A stretch of 56,912 nucleotides of DNA from Paludibacteraceae bacterium (lineage in GTDB: Bacteria > Bacteroidota > Bacteroidia > Bacteroidales > Paludibacteraceae). The stretch lies in NCBI GenBank assembly GCA_017448985.1, contig JAFSKL010000005.1:1-56912 (forward strand), read 5' to 3'. Of the stretch, positions 17,734-26,468 are shown in pieces. Under the pieces are notes generated by a model. It searched no databases. It saw only the letters and a program-made list of their open reading frames with translations, and was not told where the DNA came from. Position 1 is the stretch's first letter. Each line of letters starts with the position of its first letter. Position numbers and translations under genes: made by a program.

Positions 17734-19821
17734 ATGCGAAGCAAGAAGGACAAGAAGTCACAAGGCCTGAGAACCGGATTCTGGGTGCTATTGGTAGCCG
17801 CAATCGTGCTGGAGGTCATCTCGTGTATTCAGTATTTCACGAGCAGGCACGCTATCCGTATGGAGGCGGAGCAACGCGCCAAGACGGAGCTGCGCAAGGC
17901 GGAACTGGAGATTGAGCTGCACACGGTGGAAATGGAGACGGCGGCCAAGACCTTGGCGCTGTTGGCCGAGAAGCACCTGAATATACCCGACTCGATCTAT
18001 TCAGCGACCCGTCTGGCCGTGAGCACGCTTCGCGCCAACACGAGCATGGCGGTGGCTTTTGTGCCGTACTATTTTCCGAAAGAGGGCAAGTACTTCGAGG
18101 TGTGCAGTAGCCGCATCACCAAAGACAGCATTTACACGCGTCAAATAGGTAGTGCGGACCATGACTACACGCAGATGGAGTGGTACCAGAACGGGTTTGT
18201 ACACGACAGCTGCTGGTGGTGCGAGCCGTATCTGGATGATTCGGGTTCACAGACTTATGTGGTCAGCTGTTCGTACCCCGTGCGTAACAAGAAAGGCGAG
18301 ACGGTGGCCGTCGTTTGTATCGACATGTCGCTGGACGAGTTGCAACGCGTGTCGGAGTATCTGCAGGTGTACCAAAACAGCTACTACTCGATCCGTTCGA
18401 GCAAGGGCATAGACATTGTGCCGGTGCCTGATACGATCCCCGGACGCAAGTACAACATCTTCCACGAAGAGATAGACGCGACAGGCTGGCATATCGAGAT
18501 CATCATTCCCGAAGAGGAACTGTTCGCCGACCTGAACCGCATCGGCCGTATCGTCGGTCTTCTGATGCTGTTAGGTTTGGCGATGCTGGTGTTCATCATG
18601 TGGAAGGCAGGACGCGACACGAATCGGCTGATTGAGTTCACCGCCAAAAACCAGCGTATGGAAAACGAGTTGCAAGTGGCCAACGCCATTCAGACAGCTA
18701 TGCTGCCGCGCGTGTTCCCGCCGTTTGCAGACCGGCTTGACCTCAATATTTACGGCATCGTCGATCCCGCCAAAGAAGTGGGCGGCGACCTGTACGACTT
18801 CTATGTGCGGCAAGACAAGTTGTTCTTCTGCGTGGGCGATGTGAGCGGCAAGGGTGTACCGGCGGCGCTGGTGATGGCGATGACCCGTTCGCTCTTCCGC
18901 AGCATAACGGCGAACGAAGAGGATGCTGCTACCATCGTAGGCGAGATCAACAGGGCGCTCTCCGAGCAGAACGCGCAGAACATGTTCCTAACGCTGTTCC
19001 TCGGTGTGCTTGACTGCAAGACCGGACAACTCGACTACTGCAATGCGGGACACAATGCGCCGGTGCATTTACCATTTGGTCATTTACCATCTACCATCGA
19101 TTTCCTGCCGGTTATTCCGAACTTGCCGCTGGGCATAGAACCGGACTTTGTCTTCCGGTCGCAGACGATGCAGATGGCGCTCAACGACGTGCTTTTCCTC
19201 TACACGGACGGCCTGACGGAAGCGGAGAACATCGGTCACGAGCAGTATGGCGAGACGCGGATGCTGCAAGAACTGAACGGCGAGAAGCTGAAAGAACAAG
19301 GACTCGATCCGCGCGACATAGTGGCACATATGCGCCAGAGCGTGGAGCTCTTCGTCAACGGAGCACAGCAGAGCGACGACCTGACGATGCTCGCTATCCG
19401 TTACCAGAAACCGGCTATCGTCATGCGAAACGACATACAGCAGATTCCGACGCTGGCCGAATGGATCGACTCGCTCGGCGTGCCCGACGAACTGAATATG
19501 CCCATCAACCTGGCGTTGGAAGAGATAGTGACGAATGTGATGCTCTACGCCTACCCGGGCAAGAACGGGCAAGTGCTCGTCGAGTTCAACAAGGGCGAGA
19601 TGGACAATGGCGAACGGCTGGTCTTCACCGTTTCCGACGGCGGTATCCCCTTCGACCCGACGCAACGGCCCGAAGCGGACATCACTCTCTCCGCCGAAGA
19701 ACGGCAGATAGGTGGACTTGGTATTCACCTCGTTCGGCAACTGATGGACGATATCTATTACCGCCGCGAAGAAGACAAAAATATCTTGACGCTGATCAAG
19801 AAAATTGAAAAGGGACAATAG
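17734..19821 (+). CDS. Membrane sensor PP2C (SpoIIE-type) phosphatase fused to an RsbW-like kinase domain
   Basis: Signal transducer of 695 residues. A membrane segment at about 17-36, an extracytoplasmic Cache-like sensor region to about 265 and a second membrane segment at about 270-290 lead to a PP2C/SpoIIE domain at about 310-558 with metal-binding motifs VGGDLYDFY, GDVSGKG and LYTDGLTEAE. A C-terminal HATPase_c domain of the anti-sigma kinase type follows (EEIVTNVMLYAYPG N box, SDGGIPFDP G1, GGLGIHL G2). Having both opposing activities in one protein suggests a bifunctional switch acting on the STAS protein 14 bp downstream. An in-frame 35-base repeat lies inside the phosphatase domain near residue 445. 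Confidence 0.88.
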   Translation: MRSKKDKKSQGLRTGFWVLLVAAIVLEVISCIQYFTSRHAIRMEAEQRAKTELRKAELEIELHTVEMETAAKTLALLAEKHLNIPDSIYSATRLAVSTLRANTSMAVAFVPYYFPKEGKYFEVCSSRITKDSIYTRQIGSADHDYTQMEWYQNGFVHDSCWWCEPYLDDSGSQTYVVSCSYPVRNKKGETVAVVCIDMSLDELQRVSEYLQVYQNSYYSIRSSKGIDIVPVPDTIPGRKYNIFHEEIDATGWHIEIIIPEEELFADLNRIGRIVGLLMLLGLAMLVFIMWKAGRDTNRLIEFTAKNQRMENELQVANAIQTAMLPRVFPPFADRLDLNIYGIVDPAKEVGGDLYDFYVRQDKLFFCVGDVSGKGVPAALVMAMTRSLFRSITANEEDAATIVGEINRALSEQNAQNMFLTLFLGVLDCKTGQLDYCNAGHNAPVHLPFGHLPSTIDFLPVIPNLPLGIEPDFVFRSQTMQMALNDVLFLYTDGLTEAENIGHEQYGETRMLQELNGEKLKEQGLDPRDIVAHMRQSVELFVNGAQQSDDLTMLAIRYQKPAIVMRNDIQQIPTLAEWIDSLGVPDELNMPINLALEEIVTNVMLYAYPGKNGQVLVEFNKGEMDNGERLVFTVSDGGIPFDPTQRPEADITLSAEERQIGGLGIHLVRQLMDDIYYRREEDKNILTLIKKIEKGQ
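19065..19099. repeat. Five-unit 7-bp repeat inside the PP2C gene (ATTTACC class)
   Basis: GCATTTA, CCATTTG, GTCATTT, ACCATCT, ACCATCG: 35 bases inside the coding region, encoding HLPFGHLPST between CNAGHNAPV and the next conserved block. The same class is intergenic at 44483-44517 and 56551-56577. Confidence 0.7.
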
Positions 19822-19835
19822 AAAATTGAAAGGAT
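19801..19835. repeat. Five-unit 7-bp repeat spanning the PP2C stop codon
   Basis: AAAATTG, AAAAGGG, ACAATAG, AAAATTG, AAAGGAT: 35 bases, ending exactly at the ATG of the STAS gene. The TAG stop of the PP2C gene is inside, so the array encodes the end of one gene and forms the whole 5' spacer of the next. Confidence 0.72.
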
Positions 19836-20138
19836 ATGAAAACTGAAATTACAGAGAATGGCAACCAACTCATTGCCGCTTTCATCGGTCGTCTGGACAC
19901 AGCTGCAGCTGTGCAGACCGCTGAAGATGTCAAACCGCTGCTCGAGGTCTCGAATCGCGAGATCATCCTCGAGTGCAGCCAATTGGAGTACATCTCTTCG
20001 AGCGGTTTGCGTATCTTCCTGAGCATTCGCAAGGAAGCCGCAGCTCACGGATCCAAAGTGATTGTCCGGAACATCAATGCCGATATCCGGCAAGTATTCA
20101 TGATGACAGGATTTATATCATTGTTTGAGATACAATAA
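19836..20138 (+). CDS. STAS-domain anti-sigma-factor antagonist
   Basis: A single STAS domain of 100 residues, comparable to SpoIIAA/RsbV. The phospho-acceptor loop reads EYISSSGLRIFL; by alignment with the family's DSSGL loop, S55 would be phosphorylated, with a serine replacing the usual preceding aspartate. The likely partner is the phosphatase/kinase upstream. Its stop codon overlaps the next start by one base (TAATG), so it is probably co-translated with the alarmone synthetase-like gene. The protein it finally controls is not visible. Confidence 0.87.
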   Translation: MKTEITENGNQLIAAFIGRLDTAAAVQTAEDVKPLLEVSNREIILECSQLEYISSSGLRIFLSIRKEAAAHGSKVIVRNINADIRQVFMMTGFISLFEIQ

Positions 20139-21181
20139 TGGACCTGCATTGCGAGATGTTGCTTGAGGACTACCAAGCCGCTTTGCCGGAATTGGAGCGT
20201 CTCAAAGAGGAAGCGTTGCGTACATTGCGTGAAGCATTGGACCGCAACGGCCTGATCGTGACGGCCGTGGAAGGGCGTGTCAAGACCCGTGAGTCGCTGG
20301 AAGGCAAGCTGGCGCTCAAGGGTGCCAAGTATGCCCAATTGAGCGATGTGACGGATCTGGTCGGTGCGCGCATCGTCACTTTCTACACCGACGATGTGGA
20401 CCGGATAGCGGCCATGGCTGAGCAGCTGTTTGAGATAGATTGGGAGAACTCGGTTGATAAGCGGAGGTTGCACCAGTTGGACAGTTTCGGTTACAACTCA
20501 CTGCACTATATCTGCCGTTTGCCCGGGTATCAGTTCCGCTTTGAGCTTCAACTGCGCACGACCTTACAACACGCTTGGGCGGCGATTAACCATGACACCG
20601 GATACAAGTCCGGCATCGAGATTCCGAAGGAATATATGCGCCGAATGAACCGTCTGGCAGGCCTGCTGGAGATGGCGGATGACGAGTTCAGTCGAATCCG
20701 TACGGAGATCACCGACTACCGTCGTCGTGTGCAGCAACTGGTGCAAAAAGGCAAACTGGACGATGTGCTTTTGGACGGCGACACTTTCCGGTCATATATG
20801 CAATCCAAACCGCTCAATTCGCTCAACAAACGCATCGCAGCCATCAATCAGGCGGAGATACAAGACGCGCCGTTCATCCGTTACCTGCGGGTGCTCAAAG
20901 CGCTCAAATGCAACACCTTGGGCGATGTGGAGCGACTGATCCGCAAATACGAGGAAGACGCTTATCTGCTGGCCCGTCACCAACTCGGCAACACCGACAT
21001 CGATATCATATCCTCTGCCCTCGGACTGCAAAACATCTGCATCGTCTGCATCCTGAGTACCGGCGGAGGCAAGATAGGCCTTGTGCGGCTGTTCGATGTG
21101 CTCAACGGCCACAACAGCCAAAACGAAACACTCGCAGAAATGACATACAACCAGGCAAAACAGCTGCCATTTATGATCTAA
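20138..21181 (+). CDS. RelA/SpoT-type (p)ppGpp synthetase domain protein
   Basis: A 347-residue protein with a synthetase-only RelA/SpoT nucleotidyltransferase domain in the first ~190 residues. Catalytic features are present: GRVKTRESLEGKL (nucleotide-binding loop), DVTDLVGARIVTFY (metal-binding Asp), GYNSLHYI, and FELQLRTTLQHAWAAINHD with the conserved Glu. No N-terminal hydrolase domain and no TGS or ACT domain. The C-terminal ~150 residues are helical and unrecognised. It would make (p)ppGpp or a related nucleotide in the cytosol. It overlaps the STAS gene, linking alarmone synthesis to the phosphatase switch; a separate hydrolase lies two genes on. Confidence 0.88.
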   Translation: MDLHCEMLLEDYQAALPELERLKEEALRTLREALDRNGLIVTAVEGRVKTRESLEGKLALKGAKYAQLSDVTDLVGARIVTFYTDDVDRIAAMAEQLFEIDWENSVDKRRLHQLDSFGYNSLHYICRLPGYQFRFELQLRTTLQHAWAAINHDTGYKSGIEIPKEYMRRMNRLAGLLEMADDEFSRIRTEITDYRRRVQQLVQKGKLDDVLLDGDTFRSYMQSKPLNSLNKRIAAINQAEIQDAPFIRYLRVLKALKCNTLGDVERLIRKYEEDAYLLARHQLGNTDIDIISSALGLQNICIVCILSTGGGKIGLVRLFDVLNGHNSQNETLAEMTYNQAKQLPFMI

Positions 21182-21184
21182 GAT

Positions 21185-22024
21185 ATGGAACCCATCAAGA
21201 TTGACCTCAATGAGTATGAGCGCGTAGGCGAAGGAGCCAACGGAGCCAGTTATAACCACAAGACCAACCCCGACATTATGCTCAAGATCTACTTCCGCAA
21301 TTTCGAGGCGGCAGAGAAAGAGCTGGAGTTGGCCCAAAAAGTATATGCCATGGGCATCCCGACGCCCGAGCCCGGTGACCTGATCACGGACGGCGAACGA
21401 ATGGGTATCCGTTTCCGTCGCATCAACGGCAAGAAATCGTTCTCGCGGGCTTGCGGGGATGAACCCGAACGCACCGAAGAGTTTGCGCGGGAGTTTGCTA
21501 TGATGTGCAAGCGCTTGCACGCCGTGCATGTAGATACGACGCAGTTTGAGAATGTCAAAGACCGGCTCTACAACCTGCTCGATGCTAATCCGTTCTTCAC
21601 GCCCGAACAGAAAGAGAAAATACACGCTTTCATCGCCGCTGCGCCCGATGCGGACACCGCTATTCACGGCGACCTGCAGTTCGGGAACGGCATTTTTGTG
21701 GAGGAGAACGGCGTGCGTAAGACCTATTTCATCGACCTCGGCGATTTCTGCTACGGCTACCCGATGTTCGATATCGGCATGGTCTATCTCTGCTGTTGCC
21801 TCAACAACGAAGAGTGGACAATGGAGGTAAATCACATGTCCAACGCCACCGCCGCCCGTTTCTGGGACGCGTTTGCCAAGGAGTACTTCGGTCCCGACGC
21901 GGACATGGAAGCCGTGATGAAAGAGGTGAAGATCTACGCCGGACTCAAGACTATCATCGTGGAGCGGGACACCCGTTGCCCGATGCCGCAGTTCAGAGCC
22001 ATGCTCGAAGGAACAATCTATTGA
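21185..22024 (+). CDS. APH/choline-kinase-type phosphotransferase (TIGR02172-like)
   Basis: A 279-residue small-molecule-kinase-fold protein. The glycine-rich start (VGEGANGASYN), the lysine in MLKIYF, the catalytic loop AIHGDLQFGNG and the metal-binding IDLGDFCYGYPMFDIG are all present, so it should be active. It resembles the family named from paralogues in Fibrobacter (TIGR02172, from memory); the substrate is unknown. It lies 3 bp after the synthetase gene and 3 bp before the hydrolase gene, so tight co-expression is likely. Confidence 0.82.
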   Translation: MEPIKIDLNEYERVGEGANGASYNHKTNPDIMLKIYFRNFEAAEKELELAQKVYAMGIPTPEPGDLITDGERMGIRFRRINGKKSFSRACGDEPERTEEFAREFAMMCKRLHAVHVDTTQFENVKDRLYNLLDANPFFTPEQKEKIHAFIAAAPDADTAIHGDLQFGNGIFVEENGVRKTYFIDLGDFCYGYPMFDIGMVYLCCCLNNEEWTMEVNHMSNATAARFWDAFAKEYFGPDADMEAVMKEVKIYAGLKTIIVERDTRCPMPQFRAMLEGTIY

Positions 22025-22027
22025 TTT

Positions 22028-22624
22028 ATGGCCAATAAATATTTGGATACAGACCTGCTGGACCGCGCGATAGTGTTCGCTGTCAAAGCGCACCATAACA
22101 CGGAGCGTCGCGGAAAAGGCTTTCCCTACATCGTACATCCGATGGAGGCGGTGGAGATAGTGGCTACCATCACTTCCGACCAGGAACTGTTAGCCGCAGC
22201 GGCACTGCACGACACCATAGAAGATACCGATGTCACCGTGGAACAACTGCGCGAGGCTTTCGGCGAACGGGTAGCGAACCTCGTACACGCCGAGAGTGAC
22301 CAGATCAACGGCGAACTGTTTAACGGCGAGGACGAAGAAGGCACCTGGCATGCACGCAAACAAGCGGCGATTGACAGGCTGGCGGCGGCTCCTCACGATG
22401 CCAAGATTGTGGCGCTGGGCGACAAACTGAGCAATATGCGGGCTATCTGGCGGGACTATCAGATCAAAGGTGACGAGCTGTGGAAGATTTTCCACGTCAC
22501 CGACAAGGCCTCGCATGAATGGCACTACCGTGGTTTGGCTGCCTCGCTCAGCGAACTAAGCGACACCTTTGCTTACAAAGAATTGGTCCGCCTAATCGAC
22601 GAAGTCTTCGGAAAACTGAAATAA
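22028..22624 (+). CDS. HD-domain (p)ppGpp hydrolase-like protein (Mesh1/SpoT type)
   Basis: A 198-residue HD phosphohydrolase. Motifs match the hydrolase half of Rel/SpoT and the small hydrolase Mesh1: GKGFPYIVHP, AAALHDTIEDTD (HD plus the ED pair) and ALGDKLSNMR (distal Asp). Length suits a stand-alone enzyme. It should remove the 3'-pyrophosphate from (p)ppGpp, opposing the synthetase two genes upstream, so the operon carries a split synthetase/hydrolase pair. NADPH has been reported as another Mesh1 substrate, so specificity needs testing. Confidence 0.85.
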   Translation: MANKYLDTDLLDRAIVFAVKAHHNTERRGKGFPYIVHPMEAVEIVATITSDQELLAAAALHDTIEDTDVTVEQLREAFGERVANLVHAESDQINGELFNGEDEEGTWHARKQAAIDRLAAAPHDAKIVALGDKLSNMRAIWRDYQIKGDELWKIFHVTDKASHEWHYRGLAASLSELSDTFAYKELVRLIDEVFGKLK

Positions 22625-22642
22625 ACGTGCCCTTGTGGCTAA

Positions 22643-22677
22643 AAATTCTTAATTCTTAATTTTTAATTCTTAATTTC
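22643..22677. repeat. Five-unit 7-bp repeat before the tyrosine phosphatase (TTAATTC class)
   Basis: AAATTCT, TAATTCT, TAATTTT, TAATTCT, TAATTTC: 35 bases ending exactly at the TTG start codon of the phosphatase. The same class occurs at 24963-24990 and inside galK (47507-47541). Confidence 0.8.
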
Positions 22678-23481
22678 TTGAACATCATCTTCGAACATAT
22701 AGACAACGCGCGTGATTTGGGCGGCATAGTGGGTGCCGGAGGACGGGCTATTCGTCCGCATCGGCTCATCCGTACGGCTCACTTGCACGATGCCTCCGAT
22801 GCCGATGTAGAGCGGCTCAAGACCGAGTATAACCTCTGCCGCATCTTCGATTTCCGCTCGATGGGCGAGTTTGAAGTGGTGCCTGACCGCGAGATCGAAG
22901 GCGTGCAACACCACCTGCTGCCGACCATCGATATGCGCGCGGAGCAACAGACCGGCAAGCCTATTCCCGATGAGGCGTTCTTTGAACTGGACCGCCATAT
23001 CGTTAACTACTCGTTCTACCCGGAGGTGCAAATGATGGCGGCGAACATGTACCCGTCGCTCATCCGCAGCGAGTTCTCGCAACTTCAGTACGCCGCCTTC
23101 CTGCGACTCATCGTCGAAGCACCCGAAGACGGCGGTATCCTCTGGCACTGCGCACAAGGCAAGGACCGTACAGGATGGGGAGCGGCGTTCCTCATGTTTG
23201 CCCTCGGCGTGGACCGCGACACGATCATCGCAGATTTCGAACTGAGCAATCAGTCCTACAAACCGATAGTGGACAAACTGAACGCAGATGTCATCGCCAG
23301 AGGCGGAGGAGAAGCCGAGATGGCTGTCATTCAGGCATTTATGGGTGTTTCCACGCAGAACTTCATCACCACACTTGGTATCATCGACCGCGAGTACGGA
23401 GGTATAACAGAATACCTGCACACCATCCTTTGCCTCTCGCACGATGATATGCAGGTATTGCGTCGTCGTTATTTGGAGTAA
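22678..23481 (+). CDS. Tyrosine-protein-phosphatase-type enzyme (PF13350-like)
   Basis: A 267-residue phosphatase with the CX5R active-site loop HCAQGKDRTGWG and an N-terminal NARDLGG motif typical of the bacterial Y_phosphatase3 group. The substrate could be phosphotyrosine or a phosphoinositide/nucleotide. The start must be TTG, because the next in-frame ATG is 61 codons in, past the NARDLGG motif; a 7-bp repeat array abuts the TTG. It is the last gene of the operon and converges with cysS after 17 bp. Confidence 0.82.
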   Translation: MNIIFEHIDNARDLGGIVGAGGRAIRPHRLIRTAHLHDASDADVERLKTEYNLCRIFDFRSMGEFEVVPDREIEGVQHHLLPTIDMRAEQQTGKPIPDEAFFELDRHIVNYSFYPEVQMMAANMYPSLIRSEFSQLQYAAFLRLIVEAPEDGGILWHCAQGKDRTGWGAAFLMFALGVDRDTIIADFELSNQSYKPIVDKLNADVIARGGGEAEMAVIQAFMGVSTQNFITTLGIIDREYGGITEYLHTILCLSHDDMQVLRRRYLE

Positions 23482-23498
23482 ATCCGGCTTTTCAATTT

Positions 23499-24962
23499 TC
23501 ACAGGCTCCACTCGAAGCCGTCTTTCGTGTCTTTGATTTGGAAACCGAGCGCCGTCAGTTCGTTACGGATCTTATCGCTCGTGGCCCAGTCTTTGTTCTG
23601 CTTGGCCTGTAAACGGATACCGAGCAGCAAGTCGATAGCCCCGTGGAAAGCCTGCAACTTGGTGTCACCAAGGCCATTTTCCTCCAAACGAAGTCCCAGA
23701 ATATCGATAGCAAATGTCTTCCAAACATCGCGGAGCTCTTGTAGGTCGGCCTCGCTGATCGTCCCCTTGCCGTCATACACCGTATTTATCGCGCGCGCGC
23801 TATCGAACAGCGCCGCAATGACGAACGGCGAATTGAGGTCGTCGTCCATCGCCTCCTGGCAACGCTCACGCAGACCGGCTACTTCCACACTTGTCGCCTT
23901 TCCGGCTTGTATCTTCTGCAGTCTTGCATAGGCTTCCTGCATACGCAGCAAGCCTTTTTCGGCTGCCTCAAGCGCCTCCGACGAGAAATCGACCGTCGAA
24001 CGGTAATGGGCCTGGAGAATGAAGAACCGTATCACCATCGGACCGAAAGGCTTGCTCAGCAACGGGTGCTCGCCCTTGAAGAACTGCTCCAACGTGATGA
24101 AGTTGTGGTAGCTCTTGCCCATCTTCTTGCCGGCAATAGTGATCATATTGTTGTGCATCCAGTAGTGCACCGTCTCATGACCCAATGCCGCACAACTCTG
24201 TGCTATCTCCGCCTCGTGATGCGGGAAGATGAGGTCCAAACCGCCGGCGTGTATGTCAAACCGTTCGCCGAGATACTTGGTGCCCATCGTCGAGCATTCC
24301 ATATGCCATCCCGGGAAACCTTCCGACCAAGGCGACGGCCAGTGCATGATATGCTCCGGCGCCGCTTTCTTCCAAAGGGCGAAGTCGTAACTGTGCTTCT
24401 TCTCGTCCTGTCCGTCCAACTCGCGCGTCTCCGTGACGATATCGTTCAAATTACGACCGGACAGTTTGCCGTACGGAAAATCCTTCGCGTACTTCTCCAC
24501 ATCCATATAAACCGAGCCGTTCGACACATACGCATAGCCCTTGTCCAGTATCTTCTGCACAAACGCTATCTGCTCGATGATATGCCCCGAAGCATGAGGC
24601 TCGATGGACGGCGGCAACACATTGAGCGCCGCCATGTCACGATGGTAGCGGTTGGTGTAGTACTGCACCACTTCCATCGGTTCCAACTGCTCCAGACGCG
24701 CCTTCTTGGCTATCTTGTCTTCGCCTTCGTCCGCATCGTGCTCCAGATGGCCCACATCGGTGATGTTACGCACATAGCGCACCTTGTAGCCCAGATACTG
24801 CAAATACCGATACAGCAGGTCGAAGGTGATTGCAGGACGCGCGTGACCCAGATGCGCATCGCCATACACCGTCGGTCCGCAGACATACATGCCCACATAC
24901 CCTTCGTGCAGAGGCGTGAATGTTTCTTTAAATCGTGTTAGCGAATTATATATCTCTAACAT
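23499..24962 (-). CDS. cysS: Cysteinyl-tRNA synthetase
   Basis: Class I aminoacyl-tRNA synthetase, 487 residues, charging tRNA-Cys. The zinc-binding [18 protein letters not shown] stretch (including the HIGH motif as HLGH), [17 protein letters not shown], and the KMSKS loop as KMGKSYHN are all intact; the C-terminal anticodon-binding region is complete. Family length. The 5' end abuts a 7-bp repeat array that separates it from nagB. Confidence 0.97.
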   Translation of the reverse strand: MLEIYNSLTRFKETFTPLHEGYVGMYVCGPTVYGDAHLGHARPAITFDLLYRYLQYLGYKVRYVRNITDVGHLEHDADEGEDKIAKKARLEQLEPMEVVQYYTNRYHRDMAALNVLPPSIEPHASGHIIEQIAFVQKILDKGYAYVSNGSVYMDVEKYAKDFPYGKLSGRNLNDIVTETRELDGQDEKKHSYDFALWKKAAPEHIMHWPSPWSEGFPGWHMECSTMGTKYLGERFDIHAGGLDLIFPHHEAEIAQSCAALGHETVHYWMHNNMITIAGKKMGKSYHNFITLEQFFKGEHPLLSKPFGPMVIRFFILQAHYRSTVDFSSEALEAAEKGLLRMQEAYARLQKIQAGKATSVEVAGLRERCQEAMDDDLNSPFVIAALFDSARAINTVYDGKGTISEADLQELRDVWKTFAIDILGLRLEENGLGDTKLQAFHGAIDLLLGIRLQAKQNKDWATSDKIRNELTALGFQIKDTKDGFEWSL

Positions 24963-24990
24963 TAATTCTTAATTTTTAATTTTTAATTAC
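24963..24990. repeat. 7-bp repeat between nagB and cysS (TTAATTC class)
   Basis: TAATTCT, TAATTTT, TAATTTT, TAATTAC: four units that fill the intergenic space. The array overlaps the TAA stop codon of nagB and directly abuts the cysS start codon. Confidence 0.78.
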
Positions 24991-25796
24991 AACAAAGTTG
25001 CGGGATCCAGATTATTCTTCTCGATGTCTTTGAAATACTTGAATGTACCGAGTTTGAGTTCCTCGCAAGCGGCCTCGTCGCAGACGATGATACCGTGCTG
25101 GTGCATCTGCAGCGCCGAAACGGTCCACATATGGCTGATGGGCTCTTCGATAGCATGTTGCAAAGCACGCGCTTTGTTGTGCCCGTTCACCACAATCAGC
25201 ACTTCCTTCGCGTCCATCACGGTGCCTACACCTACGGTGAGCGCCGTCTTGGGCACTTTGTTCACGTCGTTGTCGAAGAAACGGCTGTTGGCGATGATCG
25301 TGTCCGTCGTCAGCTCTTTCTTACGCGTACGGCTGCTGAGCGATGAACCCGGCTCGTTGAATGCAATATGCCCGTCCGGACCGATACCGCCCAAGAACAG
25401 ATGAATACCGCCGAACTGCTTGATCTTGGCCTCATAACGCGCGCACTCAGCCGCCAGATCAGGCGCATTGCCGTTCAGGATATTGACATTCTCCTTGCGG
25501 ATGTCGATATGGTTGAAGAAGTTATTCCACATGAAGCTGTGGTAGCTCTCCGGGTGCTCTTCCGGCAGACCCACATACTCGTCCATGTTGAATGTCACCA
25601 CATTGCGGAAGCTCACTTTGCCCGCTTTGTTCAACTCAATCAGATGTTTGTACATACCGAGCGGCGAACTGCCGGTCGGAAGACCCAAAACGAACGGCTG
25701 GCTCTCTTTCGGGCCAAACTCATTGATTCGTTTTGCTACAAAATTCGCAGCCCACTGGCTCAGCAGGTCGTACGATGGTTCAATAATTACTCGCAT
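24987..25796 (-). CDS. nagB: Glucosamine-6-phosphate deaminase
   Basis: Converts glucosamine-6-phosphate to fructose-6-phosphate and ammonia. The 269-residue length is normal. Conserved parts: [16 protein letters not shown] (phosphate binding), [11 protein letters not shown] (catalytic Asp), and [17 protein letters not shown] (catalytic Asp, His, Glu). It lies downstream of the thioredoxin-like lipoprotein and upstream of cysS; no other amino-sugar genes are near, though a YhcH-type protein lies two genes further upstream. Confidence 0.97.
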   Translation of the reverse strand: MRVIIEPSYDLLSQWAANFVAKRINEFGPKESQPFVLGLPTGSSPLGMYKHLIELNKAGKVSFRNVVTFNMDEYVGLPEEHPESYHSFMWNNFFNHIDIRKENVNILNGNAPDLAAECARYEAKIKQFGGIHLFLGGIGPDGHIAFNEPGSSLSSRTRKKELTTDTIIANSRFFDNDVNKVPKTALTVGVGTVMDAKEVLIVVNGHNKARALQHAIEEPISHMWTVSALQMHQHGIIVCDEAACEELKLGTFKYFKDIEKNNLDPATLL

Positions 25797-25809
25797 ATTA
25801 ATTTACTTT

Positions 25810-25858
25810 GGCTTTTAGCTTTTGGCAATTAGCTAAAGGCTAACAGCTAACAACTAAT
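25810..25858. repeat. Seven-unit 7-bp repeat upstream of nagB (AGCTAAC class)
   Basis: GGCTTTT, AGCTTTT, GGCAATT, AGCTAAA, GGCTAAC, AGCTAAC, AACTAAT: 49 bases with exact 7-bp periodicity, filling the spacer between the thioredoxin-like gene and nagB. Confidence 0.78.
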
Positions 25859-25867
25859 GTTTACTTT

Positions 25868-26362
25868 TCATTCTCCTAAGAGAATCGCCTCCAACTCCGG
25901 CTCTTCCATGTTCTCGCCTACGATGTTACCCTCTCTGTCGATCAGCACGATATGAGGGATAAACAGCACATTATAGGGTGTGGCACAGTCGTGGTTCTCG
26001 TCCTCGCGCATACACGGCCAAGGCAGACGCTCTTCGTTCATTGCCTCACGCCAAGCAGCCTCGTCCTGGTCCACGCTACAGCTGAGGATCTCCAGACGCT
26101 CACCGCCGAAACGGTTGTAGAAATCGCGCAGCACAGGAATGAACTGACGGCAAGGCCGGCACCAGCTGGCCCAGAAATCGAGCAGCACATAGTCAGTTTT
26201 GCCCACCAAGTCACTCAGACTCAACTCCGTACCATCAAGGGTCACACCCGTGATGTCGATATACGCATTCTCATTCACCGGCGCTTCGTTCTGTTCCGCC
26301 GGTTTGCGATGACAGCCCACCATCAGCAGCGCTGCCAACATTACCAATAGATACTTTTTCAT
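25868..26362 (-). CDS. Thioredoxin-like (TlpA/ResA-type) lipoprotein
   Basis: A 164-residue predicted lipoprotein facing the periplasm. A signal peptide with lipobox LMVGC is followed by a thioredoxin fold with the redox pair WCRPC in LLDFWASWCRPCRQFIPVL and a cis-proline region near VLFIPHIVLIDREG. The order of elements matches AhpC/TSA-type TlpA proteins of Bacteroidota, which reduce periplasmic disulfides or help cytochrome maturation. The partner is unknown. It lies between glgB and nagB on the same strand, with repeats on both sides. Confidence 0.9.
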   Translation of the reverse strand: MKKYLLVMLAALLMVGCHRKPAEQNEAPVNENAYIDITGVTLDGTELSLSDLVGKTDYVLLDFWASWCRPCRQFIPVLRDFYNRFGGERLEILSCSVDQDEAAWREAMNEERLPWPCMREDENHDCATPYNVLFIPHIVLIDREGNIVGENMEEPELEAILLGE

Positions 26363-26368
26363 TGTTTT

Positions 26369-26430
26369 ATTGTTTTATCCTTTTACCTTTAACCTTTCAC
26401 CTTTTAATCCTTTCACCTTTCACCTTTCCC
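26369..26430. repeat. 7-bp pyrimidine repeat downstream of glgB (ACCTTTC class)
   Basis: A mixed array of 7-bp units of the ACCTTTA and ACCTTTC type with two imperfect joins, running straight into the palindromic element at 26431-26467. The same class lies in frame in the LuxR-type regulator (55829-55856). Confidence 0.65.
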
Positions 26431-26467
26431 CTTCCCTCTCCCTTGAGGGGAGAGCCGGAGAGGGGTT
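26431..26467 (+). repeat. Palindromic GAGGGGAG-type element beside the glgB stop
   Basis: Contains CTCCCTTGAGGGGAG, then AGCCGGAGAGGGGTT. It ends two bases before the last codons of glgB. Near-identical copies lie at 29083-29116, 30208-30241 and 55009-55047. Confidence 0.8.
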
Positions 26468-26468
26468 C

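Noticed and set aside
20792..22138. 448-residue open frame on the minus strand
   Set aside because: Antisense to the alarmone synthetase and kinase-like genes; no signal, motif or promoter.
17734..23481. Defence system (RelA-type toxin with antitoxin)
   Set aside because: The synthetase is accompanied by a hydrolase, but both look like ordinary signalling enzymes and the rest of the operon is a sensor switch; no mobile-element or restriction genes are near.
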